Assembly (NCBI GenBank): GCA_964057225.1
Contig: OZ059899.1
Coordinates: 17,740,501 to 17,804,500 of the forward strand
DNA from: Auanema rhodensis
Lineage: Eukaryota; Nematoda; Chromadorea; Rhabditida; Rhabditidae
Reading direction: 5' to 3'
DNA length: 64,000 nucleotides
The position numbers and the translations under genes were made by a program. The stretch's first letter is position 1. Every line of letters begins with the position of its first letter. Below, in pieces: positions 27,417 through 42,100 of the stretch. The notes beneath the pieces are model-generated. The model worked only from the letters and a program-made list of their open reading frames with translations, was not told the DNA's origin and did no database searches.

Positions 27417-27418
27417 GT
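27417..27418. other. Satellite A-/B+ junction
   Basis: Reverse A ends with GCGGATTGTTAAG and B begins at once with TTGAATATTGC. In monomer A coordinates the last retained base is C74, in the right arm of the long dyad. In B coordinates it starts at phase 0 (phase 1 = T at 27419). No filler is present. Base 27412 is G, while other reverse A copies have T there. Confidence 0.9.
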
Positions 27419-27600
27419 TGAATATTGCTTCGTTAGTTTTATGATTTTTGCTACTACATGTCATGTGTTTACTGGTCTAGCTGGTGTTCACTTTTTATGA
27501 GATTTTTCATCATCTTACAACAAATTCAATTGAATCTAACATGAAATATTTTTTCGTTTTGAAAAGCATTGAATATAATTGTACCTTGTAATATTGGATT
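27419..27600 (+). repeat. Satellite B reference monomer
   Basis: Used for B phase numbering (TGAATATTGC = phases 1-10). This copy is type 1 with private changes: GGTCTAGCTGGTGTTCAC near phase 55-73 and TAATTGTACC near phase 160. Landmarks shared by B monomers are GCTCTAGCTGG (here GGTCTAGCTGG), ATGAGAT at phase 79-85, TCATCATCTTACAA, TTCAATTGAA and TTTTTTCGTTTTG. The family was not recognised. Confidence 0.93.
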
Positions 27601-28551
27601 TGATTATTGCTTTGTTAGCTTCATGATTTTTGCTACTGTATAGCTTCAGTTTGCTGCTCTAGCTGGTTTTCAATTTTTATGAGATTTTGCATCATCTTAC
27701 AACAAATTCAATTAAATCTAACATGAAATGTTTTTTCGTTTTGAAAAGCATTGAATATCATTGTTCCTTATAATATTGGATTTGAATATTGCTTCGATAG
27801 TTTTATGATTTTTGCTACTACATGTCATGTGTTTACTGCTCTAGCTGGTTTTCAATTTTTATGGGATATTTCATCATCTTACAACAAATTCAATTGAATC
27901 TAACATGAAATATTTTTTCGTTTTGAAAAGCATTGAATATCATTGTTCCTTATAATATTGGATTTGAATATTGCTTCGATAGTTTTATGATTTTTGCTAC
28001 TACATGTCATGTGTTTACTGCTCTAGCTGGTTTTCAATTTTTATGAGATTTTTCATCATCTTACAACAAATTCAATTGAATCTAACATGAGTTATTTTTT
28101 CGTTTTGAAAAGCATTGAATATCATTGTTCCTTGTAATATTGGATTTGATTATTGCTTTGTTAGCTTTATGATTTTTGCTACTGTATAGCTTCAGTTTGC
28201 TGCTCTAGCTGGTTTTCAATTTTTATGAGATTTTGCATCATCTTACAACAAATTCAATTAAATCTAACATGAAATATTTTTTCGTTTTGAAAAGCATTGA
28301 ATATCATTGTTCCTTATAATATTGGATTTGAATATTGCTTCGTTAGTTTTATGATTTTTGCTACTACATGTCATGTGTTTACTGCTCTAGCTGGATTTCA
28401 ATTTTTATGAGATTTTTCATCATCTTACAACAAATTCAATTAAATCTAACATGAGTTATTTTTTCGTTTTGAAAAGCATTGAATATCATTGTTCCTTGTA
28501 ATATTGGATTTGATTATTGCTTTGTTAGCTTTATGATTTTTGCTACTGTGT
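27481..28551. repeat. Left arm of an old inverted duplication (partner 47486-48556)
   Basis: Private markers recur in reverse complement at a constant coordinate sum of 76037. CTGGTGTTCA at 27481 matches TGAACACCAG ending at 48556. GTACC at 27581 matches GGTAC ending at 48456. GGG at 27863 matches CCC ending at 48174. The order of monomer types between the markers agrees as well. Matching stops near 28551, where type 2 faces a type 1 cassette. The axis is 38018.5, not the present inversion point. Confidence 0.85.
27524..27535. repeat. 12-bp palindrome in monomer B
   Basis: ATTCAATTGAAT is a perfect palindrome in the common form of B. Variants ATTCAATTAAAT, ATTCATTTGAAT and (on the other strand) TTCAATAGAATT occur in subsets of monomers and break the symmetry, so it is not strictly retained. 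Confidence 0.85.
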
Positions 28552-29784
28552 AGCTTCAGTTTGCTGCTCTAGCTGGTTTTCAATTTTTATGAGATATTTC
28601 ATCATCTTACAACAAATTCAATTGAATCTAACATGAAATATTTTTTCGTTTTGAAAAGCATTGAATATCATTGTTCCTTGTAATATTGGATTTGATTATT
28701 GCTTTGTTAGCTTCATGATTTTTGCTACTGTATAGCTTCAGTTTGCTGCTCTAGCTGGTTTTCAATTTTTATGAGATTTTGCATCATCTTACAACAAATT
28801 CAATTAAATCTAACATGAAATGTTTTTTCGTTTTGAAAAGCATTGAATATCATTGTTCCTTATAATATTGGATTTGAATATTGCTTCGATAGTTTTATGA
28901 TTTTTGCTACTACATGTCATGTGTTTACTGCTCTAGCTCGTTTTCAATTTTTATGAGATATTTCATCATCTTACAACAAATTCAATTGAATCTAACATGA
29001 AATATTTTTTCGTTTTGAAAAGCATTGAATATCATTGTTCCTTATAATATTGGATTTGAATATTGCTTCGATAGTTTTATGATTTTTGCTACTACATGTC
29101 ATGTGTTTACTGCTCTAGCTGGTTTTCAATTTTTATGAGATTTTTCATCATCTTACAACAAATTCAATTGAATCTAACATGAGTTATTTTTTCGTTTTGA
29201 AAAGCATTGAATATCATTGTTCCTTGTAATATTGGATTTGATTATTGCTTTGTTAGCTTTATGATTTTTGCTACTGTATAGCTTCAGTTTGCTGCTCTAG
29301 CTGGTTTTCAATTTTTATGAGATTTCGCATCATCTTATAACAAATTCAATTAAATCTAACATGAAATATTTTTTCGTTTTGAAAAGCATTGAATATCATT
29401 GTTCCTTATAATATTGGATTTGAATATTGCTTCGTTAGTTTTATGATTTTTGCTACTACATGTCATGTGTTTACTGCTCTAGCTGGATTTCAATTTTTAT
29501 GAGATTTTTCATCATCTTACAACAAATTCAATTGAATCTAACATGAGTTATTTTTTCGTTTTGAAAAGCATTGAATATCATTGTTCCTTGTAATATTGGA
29601 TTTGATTATTGCTTTGTTAGCTTTATGATTTTTGCTACTGTGTAGCTTCAGTTTGCTGCTCTAGCTGGTTTTCAATTTTTATGAGATATTTCATCATCTT
29701 ACAACAAATTCAATTGAATCTAACATGAAATATTTTTTCGTTTTGAAAAGCATTGAATATCATTGTTCCTTGTAATATTGGATT
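27601..29784 (+). repeat. 1092-bp (6-mer) higher-order repeat in B, two tandem copies
   Basis: Monomers 27601-28692 and 28693-29784 follow the same order: type 2 with TTCATGATT, type 1 with CTTCGATAG twice, type 2 with TTTATGATT, type 1 with CTTCGTTAG, then type 2 with GTGTAGC. The offset is 1092 bp. The same order reappears from about 30513 at offset 2912 (16 monomers), including the ATGGGATAT variant (27861, 30773). Confidence 0.85.
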
Positions 29785-30148
29785 TGATTATTGCTTTGTT
29801 AGCTTTATGATTTTTGCTACTGTGTAGCTTCAGTTTGCTGCTCTAGCTGGTTTTCAATTTTTATGAGATATTTCATCATCTTACAACAAATTCAATTGAA
29901 TCTAACATGAAATATTTTTTCGTTTTGAAAAGCATTGAATATCATTGTTCCTTGTAATATTGGATTTGATTATTGCTTTGTTAGCTTCATGATTTTTGCT
30001 ACTGTATAGCTTCAGTTTGCTGCTCTAGCTGGTTTTCAATTTTTATGAGATTTTTCATCATCTTACAAGAAATTCAATTGAATCTAACATGAATTTTTTT
30101 TTCGTTTTGAAAAGCATTGAATATCATTGTTCCTTGTAATATTGGATT

Positions 30149-33100
30149 TGAATATTGCTTCGTTAGTTTTATGATTTTTGCTACTATATGTCATTTGTTT
30201 ACTGCTCTAGCTGCTGTTCACTTTTTATGAGATTTTTCATCATCTTACAACAAATTCAATTGAATCTAACATGAAATATTTTTTCGTTTTGAAAAGCATT
30301 GAATATCATTGTTCCTTATAATATTGGATTTGAATATTGCTTCGTTAGTTTTATGATTTTTGCTACTACATGTCATGTGTTTACTGCTCTAGCTGGTTTT
30401 CAATTTTTATGAGATTTTTCATCATCTTACAACAAATTCAATTGAATCTAACATGAGTTATTTTTTCGTTTTGAAAAGCATTGAATATCATTGTTCCTTG
30501 TAATATTGGATTTGATTATTGCTTTGTTAGCTTTATGATTTTTGCTACTGTATAGCTTCAGTTTGCTGCTCTAGCTGGTTTTCAATTTTTATGAGATTTT
30601 GCATCATCTTACAACAAATTCAATTAAATCTAACATGAAATGTTTTTTCGTTTTGAAAAGCATTGAATATCATTGTTCCTTATAATATTGGATTTGAATA
30701 TTGCTTCGATAGTTTTATGATTTTTGCTACTACATGTCATGTGTTTACTGCTCTAGCTGGTTTTCAATTTTTATGGGATATTTCATCATCTTACAACAAA
30801 TTCAATTGAATCTAACATGAAATATTTTTTCGTTTTGAAAAGCATTGAATATCATTGTTCCTTATAATATTGGATTTGAATATTGCTTCGATAGTTTTAT
30901 GATTTTTGCTACTACATGTCATGTGTTTACTGCTCTAGCTGGTTTTCAATTTTTATGAGATTTTTCATCATCTTACAACAAATTCAATTGAATCTAACAT
31001 GAGTTATTTTTTCGTTTTGAAAAGCATTGAATATCATTGTTCCTTGTAATATTGGATTTGATTATTGCTTTGTTAGCTTTATGATTTTTGCTACTGTATA
31101 GCTTCAGTTTGCTGCTCTAGCTGGTTTTCAATTTTTATGAGATTTCGCATCATCTTATAACAAATTCAATTGAATCTAACATGAAATATTTTTTCGTTTT
31201 GAAAAGCATTGAATATCATTGTTCCTTATAATATTGGATTTGAATATTGCTTCGATAGTTTTATGATTTTTGCTACTACATGTCATGTGTTTACTGCTCT
31301 AGCTGGTTTTCAATTTTTATGAGATTTTTCATCATCTTACAACAAATTCAATTGAATCTAACATGAGTTATTTTTTCGTTTTGAAAAGCATTGAATATCA
31401 TTGTTCCTTGTAATATTGGATTTGATTATTGCTTTGTTAGCTTTATGATTTTTGCTACTGTGTAGCTTCAGTTTGCTGCTCTAGCTGGTTTTCAATTTTT
31501 ATGAGATTTCGCATCATCTTATAACAAATTCAATTAAATCTAACATGAAATATTTTTTCGTTTTGAAAAGCATTGAATATCATTGTTCCTTATAATATTG
31601 GATTTGAATATTGCTTCGTTAGTTTTATGATTTTTGCTACTACATGTCATGTGTTTACTGCTCTAGCTGGATTTCAATTTTTATGAGATTTTGCATCATC
31701 TTACAACAAATTCAATTAAATCTAACATGAAATGTTTTTTCGTTTTGAAAAGCATTGAATATCATTGTTCCTTGTAATATTGGATTTGATTATTGCTTTG
31801 TTAGCTTTATGATTTTTGCTACTGTGTAGCTTCAGTTTGCTGCTCTAGCTGGTTTTCAATTTTTATGAGATATTTCATCATCTTACAACAAATTCAATTG
31901 AATCTAACATGAAATATTTTTTCGTTTTGAAAAGCATTGAATATCATTGTTCCTTATAATATTGGATTTGAATATTGCTTCGATAGTTTTATGATTTTTG
32001 CTACTACATGTCATGTGTTTACTGCTCTAGCTGGTTTTCAATTTTTATGAGATTTTTCATCATCTTACAACAAATTCAATTGAATCTAACATGAGTTATT
32101 TTTTCGTTTTGAAAAGCATTGAATATCATTGTTCCTTGTAATATTGGATTTGATTATTGCTTTGTTAGCTTTATGATTTTTGCTACTGTATAGCTTCAGT
32201 TTGCTGCTCTAGCTGGTTTTCAATTTTTATGAGATTTCGCATCATCTTATAACAAATTCAATTGAATCTAACATGAAATATTTTTTCGTTTTGAAAAGCA
32301 TTGAATATCATTGTTCCTTATAATATTGGATTTGAATATTGCTTCGATAGTTTTATGATTTTTGCTACTACATGTCATGTGTTTACTGCTCTAGCTGGTT
32401 TTCAATTTTTATGAGATTTTTCATCATCTTACAACAAATTCAATTGAATCTAACATGAGTTATTTTTTCGTTTTGAAAAGCATTGAATATCATTGTTCCT
32501 TGTAATATTGGATTTGATTATTGCTTTGTTAGCTTTATGATTTTTGCTACTGTATAGCTTCAGTTTGCTGCTCTAGCTGGTTTTCAATTTTTATGAGATT
32601 TCGCATCATCTTATAACAAATTCAATTAAATCTAACATGAAATATTTTTTCGTTTTGAAAAGCATTGAATATCATTGTTCCTTATAATATTGGATTTGAA
32701 TATTGCTTCGTTAGTTTTATGATTTTTGCTACTACATGTCATGTGTTTACTGCTCTAGCTGGATTTCAATTTTTATGAGATTTTTCATCATCTTACAACA
32801 AATTCAATTGAATCTAACATGAGTTATTTTTTCGTTTTGAAAAGCATTGAATATCATTGTTCCTTGTAATATTGGATTTGATTATTGCTTTGTTAGCTTT
32901 ATGATTTTTGCTACTGTGTAGCTTCAGTTTGCTGCTCTAGCTGGTTTTCAATTTTTATGAGATATTTCATCATCTTACAACAAATTCAATTGAATCTAAC
33001 ATGAAATATTTTTTCGTTTTGAAAAGCATTGAATATCATTGTTCCTTGTAATATTGGATTTGATTATTGCTTTGTTAGCTTTATGATTTTTGCTACTGTG

Positions 33101-36100
33101 TAGCTTCAGTTTGCTGCTCTAGCTGGTTTTCAATTTTTATGAGATATTTCATCATCTTACAACAAATTCAATTGAATCTAACATGAAATATTTTTTCGTT
33201 TTGAAAAGCATTGAATATCATTGTTCCTTGTAATATTGGATTTGATTATTGCTTTGTTAGCTTCATGATTTTTGCTACTGTATAGCTTCAGTTTGCTGCT
33301 CTAGCTGGTTTTCAATTTTTATGAGATTTTTCATCATCTTACAAGAAATTCAATTGAATCTAACATGAATTTTTTTTTCGTTTTGAAAAGCATTGAATAT
33401 CATTGTTCCTTGTAATATTGGATTTGAATATTGCTTCGTTAGTTTTATGATTTTTGCTACTATATGTCATTTGTTTACTGCTCTAGCTGCTGTTCACTTT
33501 TTATGAGATTTTTCATCATCTTACAACAAATTCAATTGAATCTAACATGAGTTATTTTTTCGTTTTGAAAAGCATTGAATATCATTGTTCCTTATAATAT
33601 TGGATTTGAATATTGCTTCGTTAGTTTTATGATTTTTGCTACTACATGTCATGTGTTTACTGCTCTAGCTGGATTTCAATTTTTATGAGATTTTTCATCA
33701 TCTTACAACAAATTCAATTGAATCTAACATGAGTTATTTTTTCGTTTTGAAAAGCATTGAATATCATTGTTCCTTGTAATATTGGATTTGATTATTGCTT
33801 TGTTAGCTTTATGATTTTTGCTACTGTATAGCTTCAGTTTGCTGCTCTAGCTGGTTTTCAATTTTTATGAGATTTTGCATCATCTTACAACAAATTCAAT
33901 TGAATCTAACATGAAATATTTTTTCGTTTTGAAAAGCATTGAATATCATTGTTCCTTATAATATTGGATTTGAATATTGCTTCGTTAGTTTTATGATTTT
34001 TGCTACTGTATAGCTTCAGTTTGCTGCTCTAGCTGGTTTTCAATTTTTATGAGATTTTTCATCATCTTACAACAAATTCAATTGAATCTAACATGAATTA
34101 TTTTTTCGTTTTGAAAAGCATTGAATATCTTTGTTCCTTGTAATATTGGATTTGAATATTGCTTTGTTAGCTTTAAGATTTTTGCTACTACATGCCCTGT
34201 GTTTACTGCTCTAGCTAGTTTTCAATTTTTATGAGATTTTTCATCATCTTACAACAAATTCATTTGAATCTCATGTGAATTATTTTTTTTTTTAAAAAAG
34301 CATTGAATTTCATTGTTTCTTGTAATGATGGATTTGAATATTGCTTCGTTAGTTTTATGATTTTTGCTACTGTATAGCTTCAGTTTGCTGCTCTAGCTGG
34401 TTTTCAATTTTTATGAGATTTTTCATCATCTTACAACAAATTCAATTGAATCTAACATGAAATATTTTTTCGTTTTGAAAAGCATTGAATATCATTGTTC
34501 CTTGTAATATTGGATTTGAATATTGCTTTGTTAGCTTTATGATTTTTGCTACTGTATAGCTTCAGTTTGCTGCTCTAGCTGGTTTTCAATTTTTATGAGA
34601 TTTTTCATCATCTTACAACAAATTCATTTGAATCTAACATGAACTATTTTTTCGTTTCAAATAGTAGTGAATATCATTGTTTCTTGTAATATTGGATTTG
34701 AATATTGCTTTGTTTGCTTTAAGATTTTTGCTACTACATGCCCTGTGTTTACTGCTCTAGCTGGTTTTCAATTTTTATGAGATTTTTCATCATCTTACAA
34801 CAAATTCAATTGAATCTAACATGAAATATTTTTTCGTTTTGAAAAGCATTGAATTTCATTGTTCCTTGTAATATTGGATTTGAATATTGCTTTGTTAGCT
34901 TTATGATTTTTGCTACTGTATAGCTTCAGTTTGCTGCTCTAGCTGGTTTTCAATTTTTATGAGATTTTTCATCATCTTACAACAAATTCATTTGAATCTA
35001 ACATGAACTATTTTTTCGTTTCAAATAGTAGTGAATATCATTGTTTCTTGTAATATTGGATTTGAATATTGCTTTGTTTGCTTTAAGATTTTTGCTACTA
35101 CATGCCCTGTGTTTACTGCTCTAGCTGGTTTTCAATTTTTATGAGATTTTTCATCATCTTACAACAAATTCAATTGAATCTAACATGAAATATTTTTTCG
35201 TTTTGAAAAGCATTGAATTTCATTGTTTCTTGTAATGATGGATTTGAATATTGCTTCGTTAGTTTTATGATTTTTGCTACTGTATAGCTTCAGTTTGCTG
35301 CTCTAGCTGGTTTTCAATTTTTATGAGATTTTGCATCATCTTACAACAAATTCAATTGAATCTAACATGAAATATTTTTTCGTTTTGAAAAGCATTGAAT
35401 ATCATTGTTCCTTATAATATTGGATTTGAATATTGCTTCGTTAGTTTTATGATTTTTGCTACTGTATAGCTTCAGTTTGCTGCTCTAGCTGGTTTTCAAT
35501 TTTTATGAGATTTTTCATCATCTTACAACAAATTCAATTGAATCTAACATGAATTATTTTTTCGTTTTGAAAAGCATTGAATATCTTTGTTCCTTGTAAT
35601 ATTGGATTTGATTATTGCTTTGTTAGCTTTATGATTTTTGCTACTGTATAGCTTCAGTTTGCTGCTCTAGCTGGTTTTCAATTTTTATGAGATTTTGCAT
35701 CATCTTACAACAAATTCAATTAAATCTAACATGAAATATTTTTTCGTTTTGAAAAGCATTGAATATCATTGTTCCTTATAATATTGGATTTGAATATTGC
35801 TTCGATAGTTTTATGATTTTTGCTACTACATGTCATGTGTTTACTGCTCTAGCTGGATTTCAATTTTTATGAGATATTTCATCATCTTACAACAAATTCA
35901 ATTGAATCTAACATGAAATATTTTTTCGTTTTGAAAAGCATTGAATATCATTGTTCCTTATAATATTGGATTTGAATATTGCTTCGATAGTTTTATGATT
36001 TTTGCTACTACATGTCATGTGTTTACTGCTCTAGCTGGTTTTCAATTTTTATGAGATTTTTCATCATCTTACAACAAATTCAATTGAATCTAACATGAGT

Positions 36101-39100
36101 TATTTTTTCGTTTTGAAAAGCATTGAATATCATTGTTCCTTGTAATATTGGATTTGATTATTGCTTTGTTAGCTTTATGATTTTTGCTACTGTATAGCTT
36201 CAGTTTGCTGCTCTAGCTGGTTTTCAATTTTTATGAGATTTTGCATCATCTTACAACAAATTCAATTAAATCTAACATGAAATATTTTTTCGTTTTGAAA
36301 AGCATTGAATATCATTGTTCCTTATAATATTGGATTTGAATATTGCTTCGTTAGTTTTATGATTTTTGCTACTACATGTCATGTGTTTACTGCTCTAGCT
36401 GGATTTCAATTTTTATGAGATTTTTCATCATCTTACAACAAATTCAATTGAATCTAACATGAGTTATTTTTTCGTTTTGAAAAGCATTGAATATCATTGT
36501 TCCTTGTAATATTGGATTTGATTATTGCTTTGTTAGCTTTATGATTTTTGCTACTGTGTAGCTTCAGTTTGCTGCTCTAGCTGGTTTTCAATTTTTATGA
36601 GATATTTCATCATCTTACAACAAATTCAATTGAATCTAACATGAAATATTTTTTCGTTTTGAAAAGCATTGAATATCATTGTTCCTTGTAATATTGGATT
36701 TGATTATTGCTTTGTTAGCTTTATGATTTTTGCTACTGTGTAGCTTCAGTTTGCTGCTCTAGCTGGTTTTCAATTTTTATGAGATATTTCATCATCTTAC
36801 AACAAATTCAATTGAATCTAACATGAAATATTTTTTCGTTTTGAAAAGCATTGAATATCATTGTTCCTTGTAATATTGGATTTGATTATTGCTTTGTTAG
36901 CTTCATGATTTTTGCTACTGTATAGCTTCAGTTTGCTGCTCTAGCTGGTTTTCAATTTTTATGAGATTTTTCATCATCTTACAAGAAATTCAATTGAATC
37001 TAACATGAATTTTTTTTTCGTTTTGAAAAGCATTGAATATCATTGTTCCTTGTAATATTGGATTTGAATATTGCTTCGTTAGTTTTATGATTTTTGCTAC
37101 TATATGTCATTTGTTTACTGCTCTAGCTGCTGTTCACTTTTTATGAGATTTTTCATCATCTTACAACAAATTCAATTGAATCTAACATGAAATATTTTTT
37201 CGTTTTGAAAAGCATTGAATATCATTGTTCCTTATAATATTGGATTTGAATATTGCTTCGTTAGTTTTATGATTTTTGCTACTACATGTCATGTGTTTAC
37301 TGCTCTAGCTGGTTTTCAATTTTTATGAGATTTTTCATCATCTTACAACAAATTCAATTGAATCTAACATGAGTTATTTTTTCGTTTTGAAAAGCATTGA
37401 ATATCATTGTTCCTTGTAATATTGGATTTGATTATTGCTTTGTTAGCTTTATGATTTTTGCTACTGTATAGCTTCAGTTTGCTGCTCTAGCTGGTTTTCA
37501 ATTTTTATGAGATTTTGCATCATCTTACAACAAATTCAATTAAATCTAACATGAAATATTTTTTCGTTTTGAAAAGCATTGAATATCATTGTTCCTTATA
37601 ATATTGGATTTGAATATTGCTTCGATAGTTTTATGATTTTTGCTACTACATGTCATGTGTTTACTGCTCTAGCTGGTTTTCAATTTTTATGAGATTTTTC
37701 ATCATCTTACAACAAATTCAATTGAATCTAACATGAGTTATTTTTTCGTTTTGAAAAGCATTGAATATCATTGTTCCTTGTAATATTGGATTTGATTATT
37801 GCTTTGTTAGCTTTATGATTTTTGCTGCTGTGTAGCTTCAGTTTGCTGCTCTAGCTGGTTTTCAATTTTTATGAGATTTTTCATCATCTTACAACAAATT
37901 CAATTGAATCTAACATGAGTTATTTTTTCGTTTTGAAAAGCATTGAATATCATTGTTCCTTGTAATATTGGATTTGATTATTGCTTTGTTAGCTTTATGA
38001 TTTTTGCTACTGTGTAGCTTCAGTTTGCTGCTCTAGCTGGTTTTCAATTTTTATGAGATATTTCATCATCTTACAACAAATTCAATTGAATCTAACATGA
38101 GTTATTTTTTCGTTTTGAAAAGCATTGAATATCATTGTTCCTTGTAATATTGGATTTGATTATTGCTTTGTTAGCTTTATGATTTTTGCTACTGTATAGC
38201 TTCAGTTTGCTGCTCTAGCTGGTTTTCAATTTTTATGAGATTTTTCATCATCTTACAACAAATTCAATTGAATCTAACATGAAATATTTTTTCGTTTTGA
38301 AAAGCATTGAATATCTTTGTTCCTTGTAATATTGGATTTGAATATTGCTTTGTTAGCTTTAAGATTTTTGCTACTACATGCCCTGTGTTTACTGCTCTAG
38401 CTAGTTTTCAATTTTTATGAGATTTTTCATCATCTTACAACAAATTCATTTGAATCTCATGTGAATTATTTTTTTTTTTAAAAAAGCATTGAATTTCATT
38501 GTTTCTTGTAATGATGGATTTGAATATTGCTTCGTTAGTTTTATGATTTTTGCTACTGTATAGCTTCAGTTTGCTGCTCTAGCTGGTTTTCAATTTTTAT
38601 GAGATTTTTCATCATCTTACAACAAATTCAATTGAATCTAACATGAAATATTTTTTCGTTTTGAAAAGCATTGAATATCATTGTTCCTTGTAATATTGGA
38701 TTTGAATATTGCTTTGTTAGCTTTATGATTTTTGCTACTGTATAGCTTCAGTTTGCTGCTCTAGCTGGTTTTCAATTTTTATGAGATTTTTCATCATCTT
38801 ACAACAAATTCATTTGAATCTAACATGAACTATTTTTTCGTTTCAAATAGTAGTGAATATCATTGTTTCTTGTAATATTGGATTTGAATATTGCTTTGTT
38901 TGCTTTAAGATTTTTGCTACTACATGCCCTGTGTTTACTGCTCTAGCTGGTTTTCAATTTTTATGAGATTTTTCATCATCTTACAACAAATTCAATTGAA
39001 TCTAACATGAAATATTTTTTCGTTTTGAAAAGCATTGAATTTCATTGTTCCTTGTAATATTGGATTTGAATATTGCTTTGTTAGCTTTATGATTTTTGCT

Positions 39101-42100
39101 ACTGTATAGCTTCAGTTTGCTGCTCTAGCTGGTTTTCAATTTTTATGAGATTTTTCATCATCTTACAACAAATTCATTTGAATCTAACATGAACTATTTT
39201 TTCGTTTCAAATAGTAGTGAATATCATTGTTTCTTGTAATATTGGATTTGAATATTGCTTTGTTTGCTTTAAGATTTTTGCTACTACATGCCCTGTGTTT
39301 ACTGCTCTAGCTGGTTTTCAATTTTTATGAGATTTTTCATCATCTTACAACAAATTCAATTGAATCTAACATGAAATATTTTTTCGTTTTGAAAAGCATT
39401 GAATTTCATTGTTTCTTGTAATGATGGATTTGAATATTGCTTCGTTAGTTTTATGATTTTTGCTACTGTATAGCTTCAGTTTGCTGCTCTAGCTGGTTTT
39501 CAATTTTTATGAGATTTTGCATCATCTTACAACAAATTCAATTGAATCTAACATGAAATATTTTTTCGTTTTGAAAAGCATTGAATATCATTGTTCCTTA
39601 TAATATTGGATTTGAATATTGCTTCGTTAGTTTTATGATTTTTGCTACTGTATAGCTTCAGTTTGCTGCTCTAGCTGGTTTTCAATTTTTATGAGATTTT
39701 TCATCATCTTACAACAAATTCAATTAAATCTAACATGAAATATTTTTTCGTTTTGAAAAGCATTGAATATCATTGTTCCTTATAATATTGGATTTGAATA
39801 TTGCTTCGATAGTTTTATGATTTTTGCTACTACATGTCATGTGTTTACTGCTCTAGCTGGATTTCAATTTTTATGAGATATTTCATCATCTTACAACAAA
39901 TTCAATTGAATCTAACATGAAATATTTTTTCGTTTTGAAAAGCATTGAATATCATTGTTCCTTATAATATTGGATTTGAATATTGCTTCGATAGTTTTAT
40001 GATTTTTGCTACTACATGTCATGTGTTTACTGCTCTAGCTGGTTTTCAATTTTTATGAGATTTTTCATCATCTTACAACAAATTCAATTGAATCTAACAT
40101 GAAATATTTTTTCGTTTTGAAAAGCATTGAATATCATTGTTCCTTGTAATATTGGATTTGATTATTGCTTTGTTAGCTTCATGATTTTTGCTACTGTATA
40201 GCTTCAGTTTGCTGCTCTAGCTGGTTTTCAATTTTTATGAGATTTTTCATCATCTTACAAGAAATTCAATTGAATCTAACATGAATTTTTTTTTCGTTTT
40301 GAAAAGCATTGAATATCATTGTTCCTTGTAATATTGGATTTGAATATTGCTTCGTTAGTTTTATGATTTTTGCTACTATATGTCATTTGTTTACTGCTCT
40401 AGCTGCTGTTCACTTTTTATGAGATTTTTCATCATCTTACAACAAATTCAATTGAATCTAACATGAAATATTTTTTCGTTTTGAAAAGCATTGAATATCA
40501 TTGTTCCTTATAATATTGGATTTGAATATTGCTTCGTTAGTTTTATGATTTTTGCTACTACATGTCATGTGTTTACTGCTCTAGCTGGTTTTCAATTTTT
40601 ATGAGATTTTTCATCATCTTACAACAAATTCAATTGAATCTAACATGAGTTATTTTTTCGTTTTGAAAAGCATTGAATATCATTGTTCCTTGTAATATTG
40701 GATTTGATTATTGCTTTGTTAGCTTTATGATTTTTGCTACTGTATAGCTTCAGTTTGCTGCTCTAGCTGGTTTTCAATTTTTATGAGATTTTGCATCATC
40801 TTACAACAAATTCAATTAAATCTAACATGAAATATTTTTTCGTTTTGAAAAGCATTGAATATCATTGTTCCTTATAATATTGGATTTGAATATTGCTTCG
40901 ATAGTTTTATGATTTTTGCTACTACATGTCATGTGTTTACTGCTCTAGCTGGTTTTCAATTTTTATGAGATTTTTCATCATCTTACAACAAATTCAATTG
41001 AATCTAACATGAGTTATTTTTTCGTTTTGAAAAGCATTGAATATCATTGTTCCTTGTAATATTGGATTTGATTATTGCTTTGTTAGCTTTATGATTTTTG
41101 CTACTGTGTAGCTTCAGTTTGCTGCTCTAGCTGGTTTTCAATTTTTATGAGATTTTTCATCATCTTACAACAAATTCAATTGAATCTAACATGAGTTATT
41201 TTTTCGTTTTGAAAAGCATTGAATATCATTGTTCCTTGTAATATTGGATTTGATTATTGCTTTGTTAGCTTTATGATTTTTGCTACTGTGTAGCTTCAGT
41301 TTGCTGCTCTAGCTGGTTTTCAATTTTTATGAGATATTTCATCATCTTACAACAAATTCAATTGAATCTAACATGAGTTATTTTTTCGTTTTGAAAAGCA
41401 TTGAATATCATTGTTCCTTGTAATATTGGATTTGATTATTGCTTTGTTAGCTTTATGATTTTTGCTACTGTATAGCTTCAGTTTGCTGCTCTAGCTGGTT
41501 TTCAATTTTTATGAGATTTTTCATCATCTTACAACAAATTCAATTGAATCTAACATGAAATATTTTTTCGTTTTGAAAAGCATTGAATATCATTGTTCCT
41601 TATAATATTGGATTTGAATATTGCTTCGTTAGTTTTATGATTTTTGCTACTACATGTCATGTGTTTACTGCTCTAGCTGGATTTCAATTTTTATGAGATT
41701 TTTCATCATCTTACAACAAATTCAATTGAATCTAACATGAGTTATTTTTTCGTTTTGAAAAGCATTGAATATCATTGTTCCTTGTAATATTGGATTTGAT
41801 TATTGCTTTGTTAGCTTTATGATTTTTGCTACTGTGTAGCTTCAGTTTGCTGCTCTAGCTGGTTTTCAATTTTTATGAGATATTTCATCATCTTACAACA
41901 AATTCAATTGAATCTAACATGAAATATTTTTTCGTTTTGAAAAGCATTGAATATCATTGTTCCTTGTAATATTGGATTTGATTATTGCTTTGTTAGCTTT
42001 ATGATTTTTGCTACTGTGTAGCTTCAGTTTGCTGCTCTAGCTGGTTTTCAATTTTTATGAGATATTTCATCATCTTACAACAAATTCAATTGAATCTAAC

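Larger units (their letters stand above)
14215..27417 (-). repeat. Satellite A, reverse block
   Basis: About 37.6 monomers of 351 bp in reverse orientation, in constant phase. It is a distinct subfamily. Read on the minus strand it has GAAAAATGATGC where the left block has GAAAAAAGATGC. It has CTTCAGG, CTCCAGG or TTTCAGG in place of CTGCAGG, and AAGTAGATG or AAGTAGTTG in place of AAGTAAATG. It is more heterogeneous than the left block and is built from overlapping higher-order duplications of 6, 18 and 4 monomers. It joins satellite B without a transition. No genes or mobile insertions are seen. Confidence 0.97.
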
